Below, piece after piece: positions 48,460 to 59,879 of a DNA stretch of 64,000 nt. The position numbers and the translations under genes are program-made. The notes under the pieces are model-generated. The model had not been told where the DNA came from. It searched no databases and saw only the letters and a program-made list of their open reading frames with translations. The stretch lies in assembly GCA_963921195.1 (NCBI GenBank), contig OY992540.1:61326844-61390843 (forward strand), in the 5' to 3' direction. Source of the DNA: Pegoplata infirma (taxonomy: Eukaryota > Arthropoda > Insecta > Diptera > Anthomyiidae). Position 1 is the stretch's first letter. Each line of letters opens with the position of its first letter.

Positions 48460-50790
48460 TTTTTTTTTTTAACAATTTTTAATTAAATTTTTTACTAAAA
48501 ATGCAAGAGAAAAGTTGCCGAAAAGTTTTCGTGTCCGGGAAAAACATTTTCCTAAAAATCATTTTTATTTTAAAACTAAAAAAAAAAAAATAAACCAAAA
48601 CACTTTTGCGTCCAAAATATTTTTTTTAGAAAATCTTTAAATTTTGTTCTCCCCTTTAAGCATTTTTTATGTAATTTTTTAATTTTTTGCCCACAGTTTG
48701 CCACCGTTGGCTAAAACAGTGGGCACACGTTCATACATATATCATTTAGATATTGGACCAATAAAGTATTTTTTGTAAAACGGGTTTTTTCCCACCGATT
48801 GTTTTACCGCTTTCAAGGCTTTGCCAATGTGGGCCCCACCGTAATTTACTTATTGGTTTATTACTCATTTTCTTTGATGAAGTGGTAGTATTTACAAAAT
48901 TTACATAAGACGTATGAGTAATAAAGTCTTATAAATATTACTCATAAGCACTGGTGAATTTAAACATCTTATATATATTTTTTTTATAGTTTGTTACTAA
49001 AATCTAATAATAACATAAAAAACCAACTACTTACTTGTGAGATGATTTCCACTTTAGTAACTATTTGTTAGAGATTCCAATACAGCTATTGTTATGTTCC
49101 TTGTAAGCTTATGGCTTCTTAGCTTTTGTCTTCTTCTATTTTTTGTTTGGTTTTTTTGTATATTGACTTTAAACTTTGACTCCCTTTTGTTGGGGGGTTT
49201 TTTGTTTTGTGTTTACAATCACTTTTGTTGTGCGTTTCGATGATTAATGAGTTAAATGATAATCCTTTCCACTACTCTTACTCACTCTTACTCACTCACC
49301 GTCTTCTGTCTAACAGCTCGACCTTCTTCTTCTTCGTCTTCGTCTGCTACGTCTGCAACTCTCGTCCCCTTTTAACTCAACACAGTTTTGTTTGAAAACA
49401 ATTACTCACAATATTCTTAAAATCATGTTGTCGGTTGTTTTTTTGGATTTAAAAATTGTGCTTGATATTTGATTTCAAAACAACAACAAAAAAAGGATGA
49501 GTATATAGAAAATAGCTGTAGTTTCTTTATCTTCTATTAAAGTAATTGATATTGGAGATGTTTTTTTTTTATTATTTCGTTCTATGACTTTTTCGCTAAT
49601 TGTGCATTATGTAATGGATATTTATACAAATGCGATTTTTTTTTTTTAAATATTTTTCTCCGGTTTCGTTTTATGAAAACCCAGAAATAATAGATGACTT
49701 TTGGATGACTCTTATAAATTATGATTTTATTTTTTTGTGTTTTTCTTGAGTATAAAAAAGTTGACTTTTTAAGGGAAGATCGATGTTGTATTTAATTTTA
49801 AACTTAAAATTAATTCGTTACGTTGTTTTTGTTTTATTTCAGTGATTTTTTTGAAATTTTAAGTTCGCTGCTTTGATTTGTTGTATATGTTTCGGTTTTT
49901 TTTATATTATTTCACTCAACTACTTTTTGTTTTTATATTCAATAAACTGTTAGTTTTTTTTGAAGTAGAGTTGATATTTTGAGATAAGGCGAACATTTAT
50001 TTTATGATTTTTTTCGTTTTGTGTATTACAACTGATTTGAAATGTTGTGTTATATTTACATTTCGTTTTATTACGATTTCAACTAAAGATTATTTTTACG
50101 TTGAATTTGTAAATGAGTATTACCGTGATATTCGTTTTCTGAAGTTTTGTTTTTTCAATTTTTATTCAAAAACAAAAATCTGATTTTCTATTGATTTTTA
50201 TGTATGTTTTGGAAAAAAATCATATAGGCAGCCACATTATACTCCCAGATTTACAGACAATCCATAGCAACGTATTTTGCCAACGAGTCCAATCCATTTT
50301 TGGCATAGAAAATATCCAACACTAAATATATAAAAAGAAAATATACAAAAATTCAAACAATGTAACTTAATGATGACAGATGAGTTATTTTTTTCTTTGT
50401 ATGTGTAGTTGCTGATGAAAGTGTTGATGCTGTTGGTGGTGGTGGTGGATTAATACACTAGATTTGCTGCTTTTAATGTTATTTAGTTGATTTTTTCTGG
50501 ATTGTTAGTAGTTTAGCAACTGCTGGTGTTGTTATTTATTTTATTTCAGCTGTCCATCATCATTTTGATCTGTAATTGATAAATGAAATAAAAATCAAAT
50601 TAATTTCATTTAATGATGTTTATTATAAGTTGTGTATGTGTGTTTGTTTACAATAGGGTTTATATCTTAGAAACTATTTTAAAGGGAATTCTATAAATTT
50701 GTTTAAGTCCCTGAAAATTTTGGGAAATTTTTCATTAAAGTTGTTTTTTAAGAAAAACTTGCAAAATGTTAAATTAGACTTGACCAAATC
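48460..50790. other. Non-repetitive AT-rich stretch, possible minus-strand transcribed region
   Basis: The longest part of the window without visible TE borders. On the minus strand a GC-richer block (about 49380-49300) ends GAAGACG then GTGAGTGAG, a strong splice-donor match, and could be a non-coding 5' exon of the gene at 35867. Near 50435-50452 the minus strand has a CCA trinucleotide run, and CAATTACAG at about 50570 could be an acceptor. None of this is proven; no coding frame is convincing. Confidence 0.25.
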
Positions 50791-50801
50791 CATGTGTAGT
50801 A

Positions 50802-51385
50802 CACTCAAAAAAGACCTTGTCAAATTTCTAGAAAAAGTCTGGTAATCCCATTTTTTTAACAAATAATTTTCAATCGAAATTTAAATTTTTTTTGTAACTT
50901 TACAGTTTTTCTTGTAGTTTTACAAATTTCCAAAATTTTTTACAAAAACAATCTAAGCCCTGTTTTCGCATAACCCTATACATGTTAACGTTAACCGATT
51001 AACCGAAAACGCATCCACGTTTAACAAAATTTACTTGGCATCACTTCTGTGAAAAAGGTTTGTGTATTTGCTATTAACAAAGAAAACGGGTTGTGTCTTT
51101 GATATTTCAATAAAAATGTGAACTTGGCATCACTTTTTATCAACGCTTCATTTTAACGCCGATAATTATACAAGTTAAAAATAAGCGTGGATAATTTAAA
51201 ATTTGTATGGGTAAGCGTATATACGGTTATGCGAAAACAGGGCTCTAGTAAATTTACGAGAATTTCTTGTAAGTTTTATTTCGCCAAAAAACTTGTAAAT
51301 TTACTATTTTATTGGTAAAAATCTTGTAAAATTACAAAAAAGTTCGTAATTTTTACTAGGAATTCTCATTAAATAGGAGGTAGCA
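50802..51385. mobile_element. Damaged CACTCAAAAAAG element filled with TTGTAAATTT words
   Basis: The left end CACTCAAAAAAGACC follows TA (50800-50801). The body on both sides of a nested MITE is dense in CTTGTAAATTT, TTTACAAG and GTAAAATTAC. A matching right end was not found, so the far border is approximate. Confidence 0.5.
50957..51243. mobile_element. 287-bp GCCCTGTTTTCGCATAACC MITE
   Basis: The ends GCCCTGTTTTCGCATAACC and GGTTATGCGAAAACAGGGC are perfect 19-bp complements. The flanks TCTAA and TCTAG are a near-match for a 5-bp duplication. ACTTGGCATCACTT occurs twice inside (51030 and 51122). It sits within the element at 50802. Confidence 0.75.
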
Positions 51386-51659
51386 AACAAGCTAGTAAAA
51401 CCATGAAACCATGAAATGGTTCGATTAATCGGTTAATATTATCTAAATATTTTGCTTTAAATTTTCCAAACACTTCCTTTTTTTACAAACACTTCGGAAA
51501 TAAAAGCAAACCTACGGAAACCATCAATTGACAGTTTAGAAAAGAAAAATTGAAATTTTGAGTAGACCAATTAAAGGGCTTAAAGAACAAGGAGTTTAAG
51601 TGACTTATGTTAAATAATGCGAAAAAGAGGTAAAGTTGTAATAACTTTGCTGATTTTCA

Positions 51660-51991
51660 ACCGATTAAAGAGACAATTTTCTGCTAATCACAATTGAGCA
51701 ATTATTTGAACTCAAAATATGGAAGGAATTGAGCACCTTGTGCTCTGAAATTTGAAAATTACAATTGAAATCTAGAAACGTCCAATTGAAAACCCCAATT
51801 AACATTCAGAAACGCCTTATTGAAATTTGGAATAGACTTATTGAAATTTAGAAAAACCAAATTGAAATTCAAAATCGCCCATTTCAAATTTTCAAAAGTT
51901 TAAATGAAATTCAGAAACCTCAATTAATAAGAGTTTAGGAAAGAAAATCTTAAATTTAGAAATCACAATTGATTTATTGAAATTGAGAAAA
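51660..51991. repeat. AATTGAAATTCAGAAAC degenerate tandem repeat, left part
   Basis: Units of about 18-20 bp built on CCAATTGAAATTCAGAAA, with many indels. The array is interrupted by a LINE at 52000 and resumes at 53194. Confidence 0.8.
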
Positions 51992-51999
51992 GCACCATA

Positions 52000-53185
52000 G
52001 GTTAGGTTAGGGGTGGCGGAGCTCAAAATTTTTAACTCCTTGCATAGAACGGATGGTCCATAGCAATACCATGTGATCCTTCAGCGACGAGGATGAAACG
52101 CGTTAGTCCATGTTGCAAACAATTTAACGAGCATAAGGTCCATAACTGCGATTTCCTCCAGATTCTCGAGTTCTGCTTTGCCTAAAATTTGTTTGCGATG
52201 CCTGGCCAATGCGGGGCATTTGCACAGGATATGTTCAACTGTTTCATCCGTATTCGGTTCATCACATCTTCTACAATTGGAATCAGAGATGAGTCCAATT
52301 CGCCATTTTCTGTTCGCCATGGAAATACACTGACAATCACTTCTCGATCTGTAGTACTGCATTGGGGGATTAACATGAATAAAGTCCTATACCCCATCTG
52401 CACCCAGTATTGCAAGCCCATCAGCCTTCTCGTTCCCGTCTACTCCCTTATGTCCTGGAACCCATATTATAGAGACGTGGTTATAGCTGGATAGTTTTTT
52501 AAGATTCTTGTAGCACTCAAAGACGACTTTTGATGTAATACAAAAGCCTCTTACAAGAGAAGTATCTCAACCCTTATGAACCGATTTGCCTGAAACTTAA
52601 AATATATATTAAAGAGACGATTTTAAGGTAAGGGTGTCTCGGCTTATCGGCCATATCGGTGTTTAAAAATTTCGTTGTCCCCTAGTGAAACCATGTGGAC
52701 CTTCGGGAAAATTTTGATAACTTCCGAACTAACAGGAATATCATCTAAATAATTTCTTATCCATATGGGTATCGTAGGTCTATGTCTTCACATAAGTACC
52801 CCCCCCCCAAAATATACACATTTTCCTGAAAAAAATATTTAAAGAAGCCGAATTTTTACAAGGTTATGCCACCATTGGATAGGCATAAAAAAAACCTTTC
52901 TTCTCATATGAAAACATCATGTAGTTTCTTAAAAAGAAATGGCTGAAAAATCCAAAAAACAATTTTTTCGCAATTTTTTTACCCATGTTTTGAACCCCTA
53001 AATCCCCGATATGGCCGATAAGCCAAGACACCCCAACCTTAGAATTGTCTCTTTGATATATATTTTAATTTTCAGGCAAATCGGTTCAGAAGGGTTGAGA
53101 TACTTCCCTTGTTAGAGCTTTTAGTGCAGCTTGGCTGTCGACGTAAAAGTTTATTAGTCTCTCCGATTCTCCAAGAAACTGTAAG
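52000..53185 (-). pseudogene. 5'-truncated LINE (I/LOA-like): RNase H end and C-terminal zinc finger
   Basis: On the minus strand, from 53185: LQFLGESERLINFYVDSQ then AALKAL (RNase H with a catalytic Asp). An inserted element follows, then RGFCITSKVVFECYKNL, WVPGHKGVDGNEKADG (the last RNase H block), and a C-terminal CCHC-type finger, CRRCDEPNTDETVEHILCKC, ending FHPRR and a stop at about 52081. A frameshift lies between the RNase H end and the finger (about 52400). A short 3' UTR ends CCTAACCTAACC. GCACCATA flanks it at 51992-51999 and 53186-53193, the target duplication. Confidence 0.85.
52554..53111. mobile_element. 558-bp CAAGGGAAGT element (Harbinger-like), TTA duplication
   Basis: The ends CAAGAGAAGTATCTCAACCC and GGGTTGAGATACTTCCCTTG are complementary, and the arms agree for about 85 bp (AATCGGTTCA, CAGGCAAATCGG). 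TTA flanks it (52551-52553, 53112-53114). Removing it restores the RNase H frame (AALKAL then RGFC). The outer ten bases match the element at 28322; interiors differ. Confidence 0.85.
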
Positions 53186-53193
53186 GCACCATA

Positions 53194-53590
53194 AACACAT
53201 AGAAATCCCAATTGAAATTAAGAAAAATCAACCGAAATTCAATAATCTCAATTGAAATTCAAAAAAAGAAAATTGAAATTTTAAAATCCTAAGTGAAATT
53301 CAGAAAAGCCAATTGATACTCAGAAATTAAAACAAAAAAATATAATTAAAAATATAGAAACAAAACAAATTAAATTTAAAAGAGAATAATTAAAACTCTG
53401 AAAAGCTCAATTAAAATTCAGAAACCTCAATTGAAATTCATAAACCCAACTGAAGTTCAGAAATCGCAATTGATATTCAGAAACCCCCCCCCCCCCCCCA
53501 ATTAAGAGTTAAGAAAAGGAAAATTTACACTCAATAGAAATACCAAAATCCCAATTAAAATTTAGAAAATCTTAATTGAATTCAGAAATA
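53194..53590. repeat. AATTGAAATTCAGAAAC degenerate tandem repeat, right part
   Basis: Same unit and orientation as 51660-51991, with a 16-bp C run near 53486. Confidence 0.8.
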
Positions 53591-53828
53591 ATTTTTCTTT
53601 TTTAAAGACAGCATGGAGACTGAAAATAAAATTTTACTTAGAATTTTTTGTTTGTGTTTTTCTGATTGAAGAAGAAAATTGTGTCTTCTAAAGATTAAAT
53701 TAAATGTGGATTTACCCTAGACTATGGTTTCTGTAGCCACTTCTACGTCATCAGTAGGCAATTACATTAAATTGATTATTTGATATTTGCTAGAAAAATT
53801 CTTTATATGTTTTTTTATATCAACAGAC

Positions 53829-53912
53829 TAGCCTGACATGAGCTTCGAACCTGTGTCATTAAATCACTCATGTTTTGTATACCGAAGCTCTAACCACTAG
53901 GCTATACTCGGT
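53829..53912 (-). pseudogene. tRNA-like sequence (SINE head or tRNA relic)
   Basis: The minus strand reads CCGAGTATAGCCTAGTGGTT with a good box A (TAGCCTAGTGG) and, 42 nt later, GGTTCGAAGCT as box B. The acceptor arms do not pair well and the middle is not a clean anticodon arm, so it is not a working tRNA gene. It differs from the SINE at 45433. No target duplication or tail was recognised. Confidence 0.55.
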
Positions 53913-54006
53913 GTACAAACATCAGTGACTAAACGTAGTTTGTTTTTTTAACTCACAGTAGGTTTTGTGTGTGACGTATGCAGAAAAGCTTTTTCACTAA
54001 AGTGCG

Positions 54007-54167
54007 TATGATACTTGCTTGTTTCAAGTTACTTGTTGCTGCATTTATTAGGGTTTTTCTATAAAAATTTCGATAACTTCAACCAAAAATTTTGAATTTA
54101 TCGAAATTCCCATAGAAAAACCCTAATAAATGCAGCAACAAGTAACTTGAAAAAAGCAAGTATCATA
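54007..54167. repeat. 161-bp near-perfect hairpin
   Basis: TATGATACTTGCTTGTTTCA at the left pairs with the complement at 54148-54167. The arms are about 70 bp with only scattered mismatches, around a loop of about 20 bp (54079-54096). It could be a tiny foldback MITE or, if transcribed, a hairpin RNA precursor. Confidence 0.8.
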
Positions 54168-54540
54168 AAGGCATAACTCAAGCAATGCATTTAATCTAGA
54201 GACCAACAACAATTTTTTTTAATCTTTCATTTACTTTATTTTATGCAATCTTTACTATAGCGGAGAATTTTTTGTTCTTCACACTACAGTAACGCATAGT
54301 TAAAGTGAATTGCCCACACGAGCGACATTTAGAATACTTTTTTTTTTTTTAATTTATTTGTATTAAGTCGTTTACTTAAACGCAAAATCAAATTTATTTA
54401 ATTTTTAATATTTTTTACGATTAATCGTCAATTTTTCCGATTAATCGACCCGAATAACCGATTAATCAATTTTCATCATTTATCGAATAATGTCCTAACC
54501 GGTTAACCGGTAGGGTCGAATAATTGGAAACGATAATTAA
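54168..54540. other. AT-rich stretch with CCGATTAATCG words
   Basis: 54415-54530 repeats CGATTAATCG, CCGATTAATC and AACCGGTTAACCGG. The same words occur near 23100, 23710 and 51000. No coding signal. Confidence 0.4.
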
Positions 54541-54925
54541 TACTCTCCACAATAAAAAAAATCCGCGAATTTTTTTTTTTTTTAAATCTGTTTGTTGTTG
54601 TTTAAATACCATTCGGTGATAAATTCTGTTCACAAGTGTAAACCAGCAGCCGAATTAAAGCATTTTGTGTTTTTAGGTTATGTTGCATGTACCAAAATTT
54701 TTGAGGTGTTCTTACATTTTCTTTCATAACTTTTGAACCGCTGAATCGATTTCGGTCAAATGCAATACCCAACCACTTAGGGCAACAAAAAGTAAATGTG
54801 CTAAGTCTAAGTCATATTTGCTTAAAACTTTGGCCGTGATCACCATTTCCACAGACGGACAGACAGACGGACATCGCTAGAATATCTAAAATCGACCACT
54901 GATCAATAATATATATCACCTTTTC
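54541..54925 (-). repeat. Calyptrate-type dispersed repeat, minus fragment
   Basis: It shares AAACCAGCAGCCGAATTAAA, TTTTTAGGTTATGTTGCATG and the ACAGACGGACAGACAGACGG tract (near 54852) with 7106-7690. It begins and ends inside the family sequence. Confidence 0.75.
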
Positions 54926-55274
54926 CACCAAGCAGCACGAAAAAAAATTACTTTTTGACCTAGTGTTTTCACATTTTTTTTTCATATTGTGTATTTAGAC
55001 ATTTGATTCACAGTTTAATAAAATTCGAAAAACTCGCGATTTTATTCGCGATTTTCCTTTTTTAAATATCACAAAAAATTTAAAAAGTGGGGTATTTTGA
55101 AGAGCTTTTACTTCTTAAGTAATTATCGGATTTTTATAATCGAAATGGAAATTAAAAGCAAAAGTCCTCGATTTTAAACATAAAAGTTCAAAAAAAATTG
55201 TGACATTAAACAAATACATTCTAAATGCAAATGCATTTTTGAGGTGCATTTTTGTCAACTTTTACCCCTTTTGA

Positions 55275-55780
55275 TTTTTTATTCCCTCCAACTACAGTAT
55301 GGGCGATCGATTCTAAGACATCCTAGCGATGTCCGTCCGTCCGTCCGTCTGTCCGTCTGTCCGTCTGTCCGTCTGCCCGTCAGCCCGTCTGTCCGTCCGT
55401 ATGTAGTTAACACGATGCAGTCCAAAATAAAAGAGCTAGACTCCTGACATTTGGCACGAATATGTCTTATGTTCCTAGGCAGGTTAAGTTCCTAAATGAG
55501 TAATATCGGACCAGGGAGAAAAAGTTCACCTTTAAAGAACTAAACCAACCTCTGAAAAATACAATTTTTTTACATGATTATTTGTCTTTTTGTTTAACAA
55601 ATTCAAAATTTTTATGCTACAAGAAGTTTAAAGTCCTGCATTTGGACCTTGAGAATTAGAAAATGACGTTTTTTGGTTCGCCCCCCCCCCCTTTTATGGG
55701 CGTATGATAAAAAAAATTAAATTATAATAAACTTGCATTTCTTTAGTAAAAAAAACATAAGAATGATATTTTCAACACAT
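55275..55780 (+). repeat. Calyptrate-type dispersed repeat, plus fragment
   Basis: TATTCCCTCCAACTACAGTATG, then GTCCGTCCGTCCGTCTGTCC (55331-55350) expanded to about 75 bp of GTCTGTCC repeats. The body GGCACGAATATGTCTTATG and the AGTCCTGCATTTGGACC hairpin match 3397-4012. Confidence 0.75.
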
Positions 55781-55894
55781 ATTTGAGAGAAAATATTAAT
55801 TTTTTTTTTCTCTTTTCGGGACGAAATCTTAAGTTAACCAAATTTTTCAATTTTTTATTGATTTTCTTGGTCCGAAAGAAAACAAAAAGAGAAA

Positions 55895-56070
55895 ATAAAT
55901 CACGTAAACTCACGTAAAAAAATCGACTCACGCACACTCACTCACGCAAAAATCTTACTCACGCACACTCACTCACGAAATTTTTTTCACCACTCACACT
56001 CACTCACAATCACGTGAGTAAAATTGAATTCAGTCACAATCACGCGTGATCACGCATGAATCACGCTCTA
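55895..56070. repeat. TCACGCACACTCAC-rich minisatellite
   Basis: The words ACTCACGCACACTCACTCACG recur with a spacing near 30 bp, then decay into TCACAATCACG.TGATCACGC repeats. Confidence 0.6.
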
Positions 56071-56100
56071 ATGAACTCATGTGCCCATCTCTACTTACAA

Positions 56101-56462
56101 TATAAGATCCTGACATGCGATTGACTTGATATCAAGCTCATTCAAAAGTATGTAATTTTCTCTATAAGACAAGATAAAATGTTCCTGGAATTTAATTTTC
56201 TAAAACGGTAAAAAAATTATTAGCAAAAAACCTTCCATTTTTTAAATATTTAGTTTATTTATTACACAGTGTTTTTTAAAAAATTTCCATACAAATACAC
56301 ACGTAAATATTAAATTTTAAGCACTATTTGCTAATGATTTTTTCACCATTATAAGAAATTAAATTCCAAGAAAATTTGAGTTTGTCTTAAAGAGAAAATT
56401 ACGCACTTTCGAATGAGCTTGATATCAAATCATTCGCATGTTAAAATCTTATCTTATAGGCG
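56101..56462. mobile_element. 362-bp foldback
   Basis: The arms are about 170 bp. GATATCAAGCTCATTC lies near 56129 and its complement GAATGAGCTTGATATC near 56418; AATTTTCTCTATAAGACAAG pairs with CTTGTC..AAAGAGAAAATT-type sequence near 56385. Ends CTATAAGATAAGAT-like. No coding region. Confidence 0.65.
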
Positions 56463-56697
56463 CTCAAAAATGGGCAAAATGGTAATTTTTTGACATTTTA
56501 GCCGCGATTTTCTCAAAATTGTGACGTGATAGAAAAACTTGAGTGAACGTTTTGGAATCGGGAGACCAAAACCTATAAACTTTTTTTTGTTTCATTCAAA
56601 ACGCAGCGACAAACCTTAGATTTTTAGAGCGGTGTAATTGTCAAAAAAAAGGTACAATTTCCAAATTTGAAAAAAATAGAACGAATTTTGATCACAT

Positions 56698-56968
56698 CCC
56701 AGTAAATTTTAGCATTACTAGTAATGAGTATAGTAATTAGTCATAATTATTGGTATGTACTTACTCATTGCATGAAACACTACTTATATCTTATATATCT
56801 ATAATGGCCGTGAGACAAAAACACTTAGTGCCTACAAGCTTACAAGTAGGGAGATACATAACAACATAACTTTGTACTAAAGTAATGAAGTGGGTAATGA
56901 GTAGTTGTTATAAGTAATGTTATTGGCAGTCATTACTTTTCACAACAGATTACCTAGTTTTTGCTGGG
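56698..56968. mobile_element. 271-bp CCCAGTAAA element filled with AGTAATGAGTA words
   Basis: The ends CCCAGTAAATTTTAGC and CTAGTTTTTGCTGGG are imperfect complements flanked by AT (56696-56697, 56969-56970). The interior is packed with AGTAATGAGTA, TACTCATT, AGTAATTAG and TTACTAG. Confidence 0.7.
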
Positions 56969-56997
56969 ATCTCGAATTATGGCTTAAAAGTTGCGTA

Positions 56998-59817
56998 CAC
57001 ACAAAAAAATAATCGAGGTAACAATTCCTTAGCTGGCATAGGTATTTATTTTTTCTTTGAAATCAAAAATACAAGGCTTATTACCTTAGCAATATGTAAT
57101 TTAAATACCTATTGGCTATGCAACTTTTACTATTCAAATTAGGTACAACTTCGAAAAAATTTTTGACAATAATTTTAAAATTAATAAAAAATTAAACATC
57201 AAAAATTTTTGGAATATTTTTTAAAAGTTGTAAAACGCAATAAAAATCAAATCATATAAATTAACAATTCGCGAAAAATTAGATCAGCAATGTAATTAAC
57301 TTTATTAGCAAATTAATTATGTAAAAATAAATCAATTATTTTACAGTTTTTTAGATAACGTAAGAAGTCTTCAAGAACTAAGGATCCAGCGACCCAGTTT
57401 TAAGAAGCATCATTTACAAAAAAAAACTCATCAAGAATACTAGAATTAAGAAAAATCTACATAGAAAAAATGCGAAAAAGACATTTTTCTATAAAAAATA
57501 TTTCAAAATCTGCGAATTTTGCGAAAAAAGTCTCAGAATCTGAAAATCCTTCAGTCACAGTTCCATAGATGTTTTCTGCAAAAATTATTTGATTCTGAAA
57601 CAATTTTTTTAAAGAAAAATTCCCAGATTCTGATACATTTTTTCTACAGAAAAATTTTCAGATTCCGATACATTTTTTCTATTGAAAAATTCTCAGATTC
57701 TGAGACATTTTTTCTATAGAAAAATTCTCATATTCTGAGACATTTTTTTTATAGAAAAATTCTGAGACATTTTTTCTGTAGAAAAATTCTCAGATTCTGA
57801 CACATTTTTTCTGAGATTTTTCTATAGAAAAATGATTCAGAATCTGAAATTTTTTCTATAGAAAAATCTCTCAGAATATGAGAGTTTTTCTATACAAAAA
57901 TTTATCAGAATCTGAGATTTTTTCTACACAAAATGTCTTAGAATCTGAAATTTTTTCCATACAAAAATGTCTCAGAATCTGAGATTTTTTCTATACAGAA
58001 ATGCCTCAGAATCTGAGATTTTTCTATACAAAAATGTCTCAGAATCTGAGATTTTTTCTATAGAAAAATGTCTTAGAATCTCCATAGATAAAATGTCTCA
58101 ATTTCTGTAGAAAATTCACAGATTTTTTTCAATATATTCTATAGAAAAGAATCAGAGAATTTGTGTATAGAAAAAAATTTACAGAATCTGAGAAATTTTC
58201 TATTGAAAAATACCTCAGATTCTGAAAACTTTTGAAAAGAAAAAACGTCTCAGAATCTCAGAGTTTCTCTATAGAAAAATACTCAGATTTTTAGACATTT
58301 TTCATACAGAAAAATGTCTCTGAGAATATAAGATTTTTTCTATCATTTATCAGAATATGAGATTTTTTCTATTCAAAAATGTTTCAGAATATGAGATTTT
58401 TTCTATACAAAAATGTATCAGAATCTGAGATTTTTTCTATACAAAAATGTCTCAGAATCTGAGATTTTTTTCCATAGAAAAATGTCTCGGAATCTTAAAT
58501 TTTTTCTATAGAAAAATCTCTCAGAATCTGAGAGTTTTTTCTATACAAAAATTTATCAGAATCTTAGATTTTTTCTTTACAAAAATGTCTCAGAATCTGC
58601 GTTTTTTTCTATACAAAAATGTCTTAGAATCTGAGAGTTTTTCTATTCAAAAATGTCTCAGAATCTAAAATTTTTTTCTATACAAAAATGTCTCAGAATC
58701 TCAGATTTTTTCTTTAAAAAAATGTCTCAGAATCTGAGATTTTTTCTATACAAAAATGTCTCAGAATCTGAGATTTTTTTCTATAGAAAAATGTCTCATA
58801 ATCTGAGATTTTTTCTTTAGAAAAATGTCTCAGAATCTGAGATTTTTTCTTTTGAAAAATTTGTCAGAATCCGAAATTTTTTATATGGTAAAATTGTCAG
58901 ATTCTAACTTTTGGATTCTAAAATTTTTTTCTATAGAAAAATTCTCAAACTCTGAGACATTTTTTCTATAGAAAATGTCACAGATTCTGAGACATTTTTT
59001 CTATAGAAAAATTCTCAGATTCTGAGACATTTTTTTCTATAGAAAAATACTCAGATTTTTAGAAATTTTTCCTTTAGAAAAATTCTCAGATCCTGAAACT
59101 CTTTTTCAATAGAAAAAATCTTAGATTCTGAGACATGTTTTCTACATAAAAATTCTCAGATCCTGAGACATATTTTCTATAGAAAAATTATAAGATTCTG
59201 AGACATTTTTTCTATAGAAAAATTCTCAGATTCTGACACAATTTTCTATAGAAAACTTCTCATATTCTGAATTGTGAGACATTTTTCTATAGAAAAACTT
59301 TCAGGTTTTTTAAAAGAAAAAATGTCCAGAAACTGAGTATTTTCTGTAGAAAAGTTTTAGAATGTGAAAGTACTATTTCTATTTAAAAATGTTAAATAAC
59401 AGAAAAATTTTCAGATTTTGAGTTCTTCATAAAGTTCTGAGACATTTTTCTTATTATCAACTTTTCTTTAAAATTTGTAAGCATTCAAAAAAATTAAAAA
59501 AAAAAAAAAATAATTTAAAATAATAAACTTTTCGTAGTTTTTATTTAAATTTTAAAAGGAAATGGTGTAAAAAAGCCATTACTAATACAAGGTAATACTA
59601 CCCAATTATTTACGTAATATCACCTATTTATCAATGCTATTTTACCTAAAAAGCTAAAGTATATTTCTGTCAACCATAATAAATTTTCGAACATAGGAAT
59701 TACCTTAGCTTTTAAGTAACATTACCTTTTAACTTAGCAAATGCCCCGTTTGCCTGGCGCTAAGGTATTTTTATACTATAATTTTAGGTAATATTACCTC
59801 GATTTTTTATTTGTGTG
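56998..59817. mobile_element. 2.8-kb CACACAAAAAAATAATCGAGG element enclosing a satellite
   Basis: CACACAAAAAAATAATCGAG at the left is complementary to CTCGATTTTTTATTTGTGTG at the right, flanked by TA (56996-56997, 59818-59819). Both outer zones carry GGTAATATTACC, TTACCTTAGC and GCTAAGGTA words. The centre is the 35-bp satellite (57530-59450). Confidence 0.8.
57530..59450. repeat. 35-bp satellite with strand switches
   Basis: The unit combines two palindromes, TCAGATTCTGA and TTTTTTCTATAGAAAAA, joined by GACA. Units read one way at 57560-57815, the other at 57830-58890, and the first way again at 58915-59450. Moderately diverged. Confidence 0.9.
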
Positions 59818-59879
59818 TACTTTCGAGTAGATTTTTTCGTGTTTTTAAAAAAAATCGATAAAAATATATAAAAGAAATT

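Noticed and set aside
52000..52012. GGTTAGGTTAGG as telomeric repeat
   Set aside because: Only two units, and it is the 3' end of a LINE with its own target duplication.
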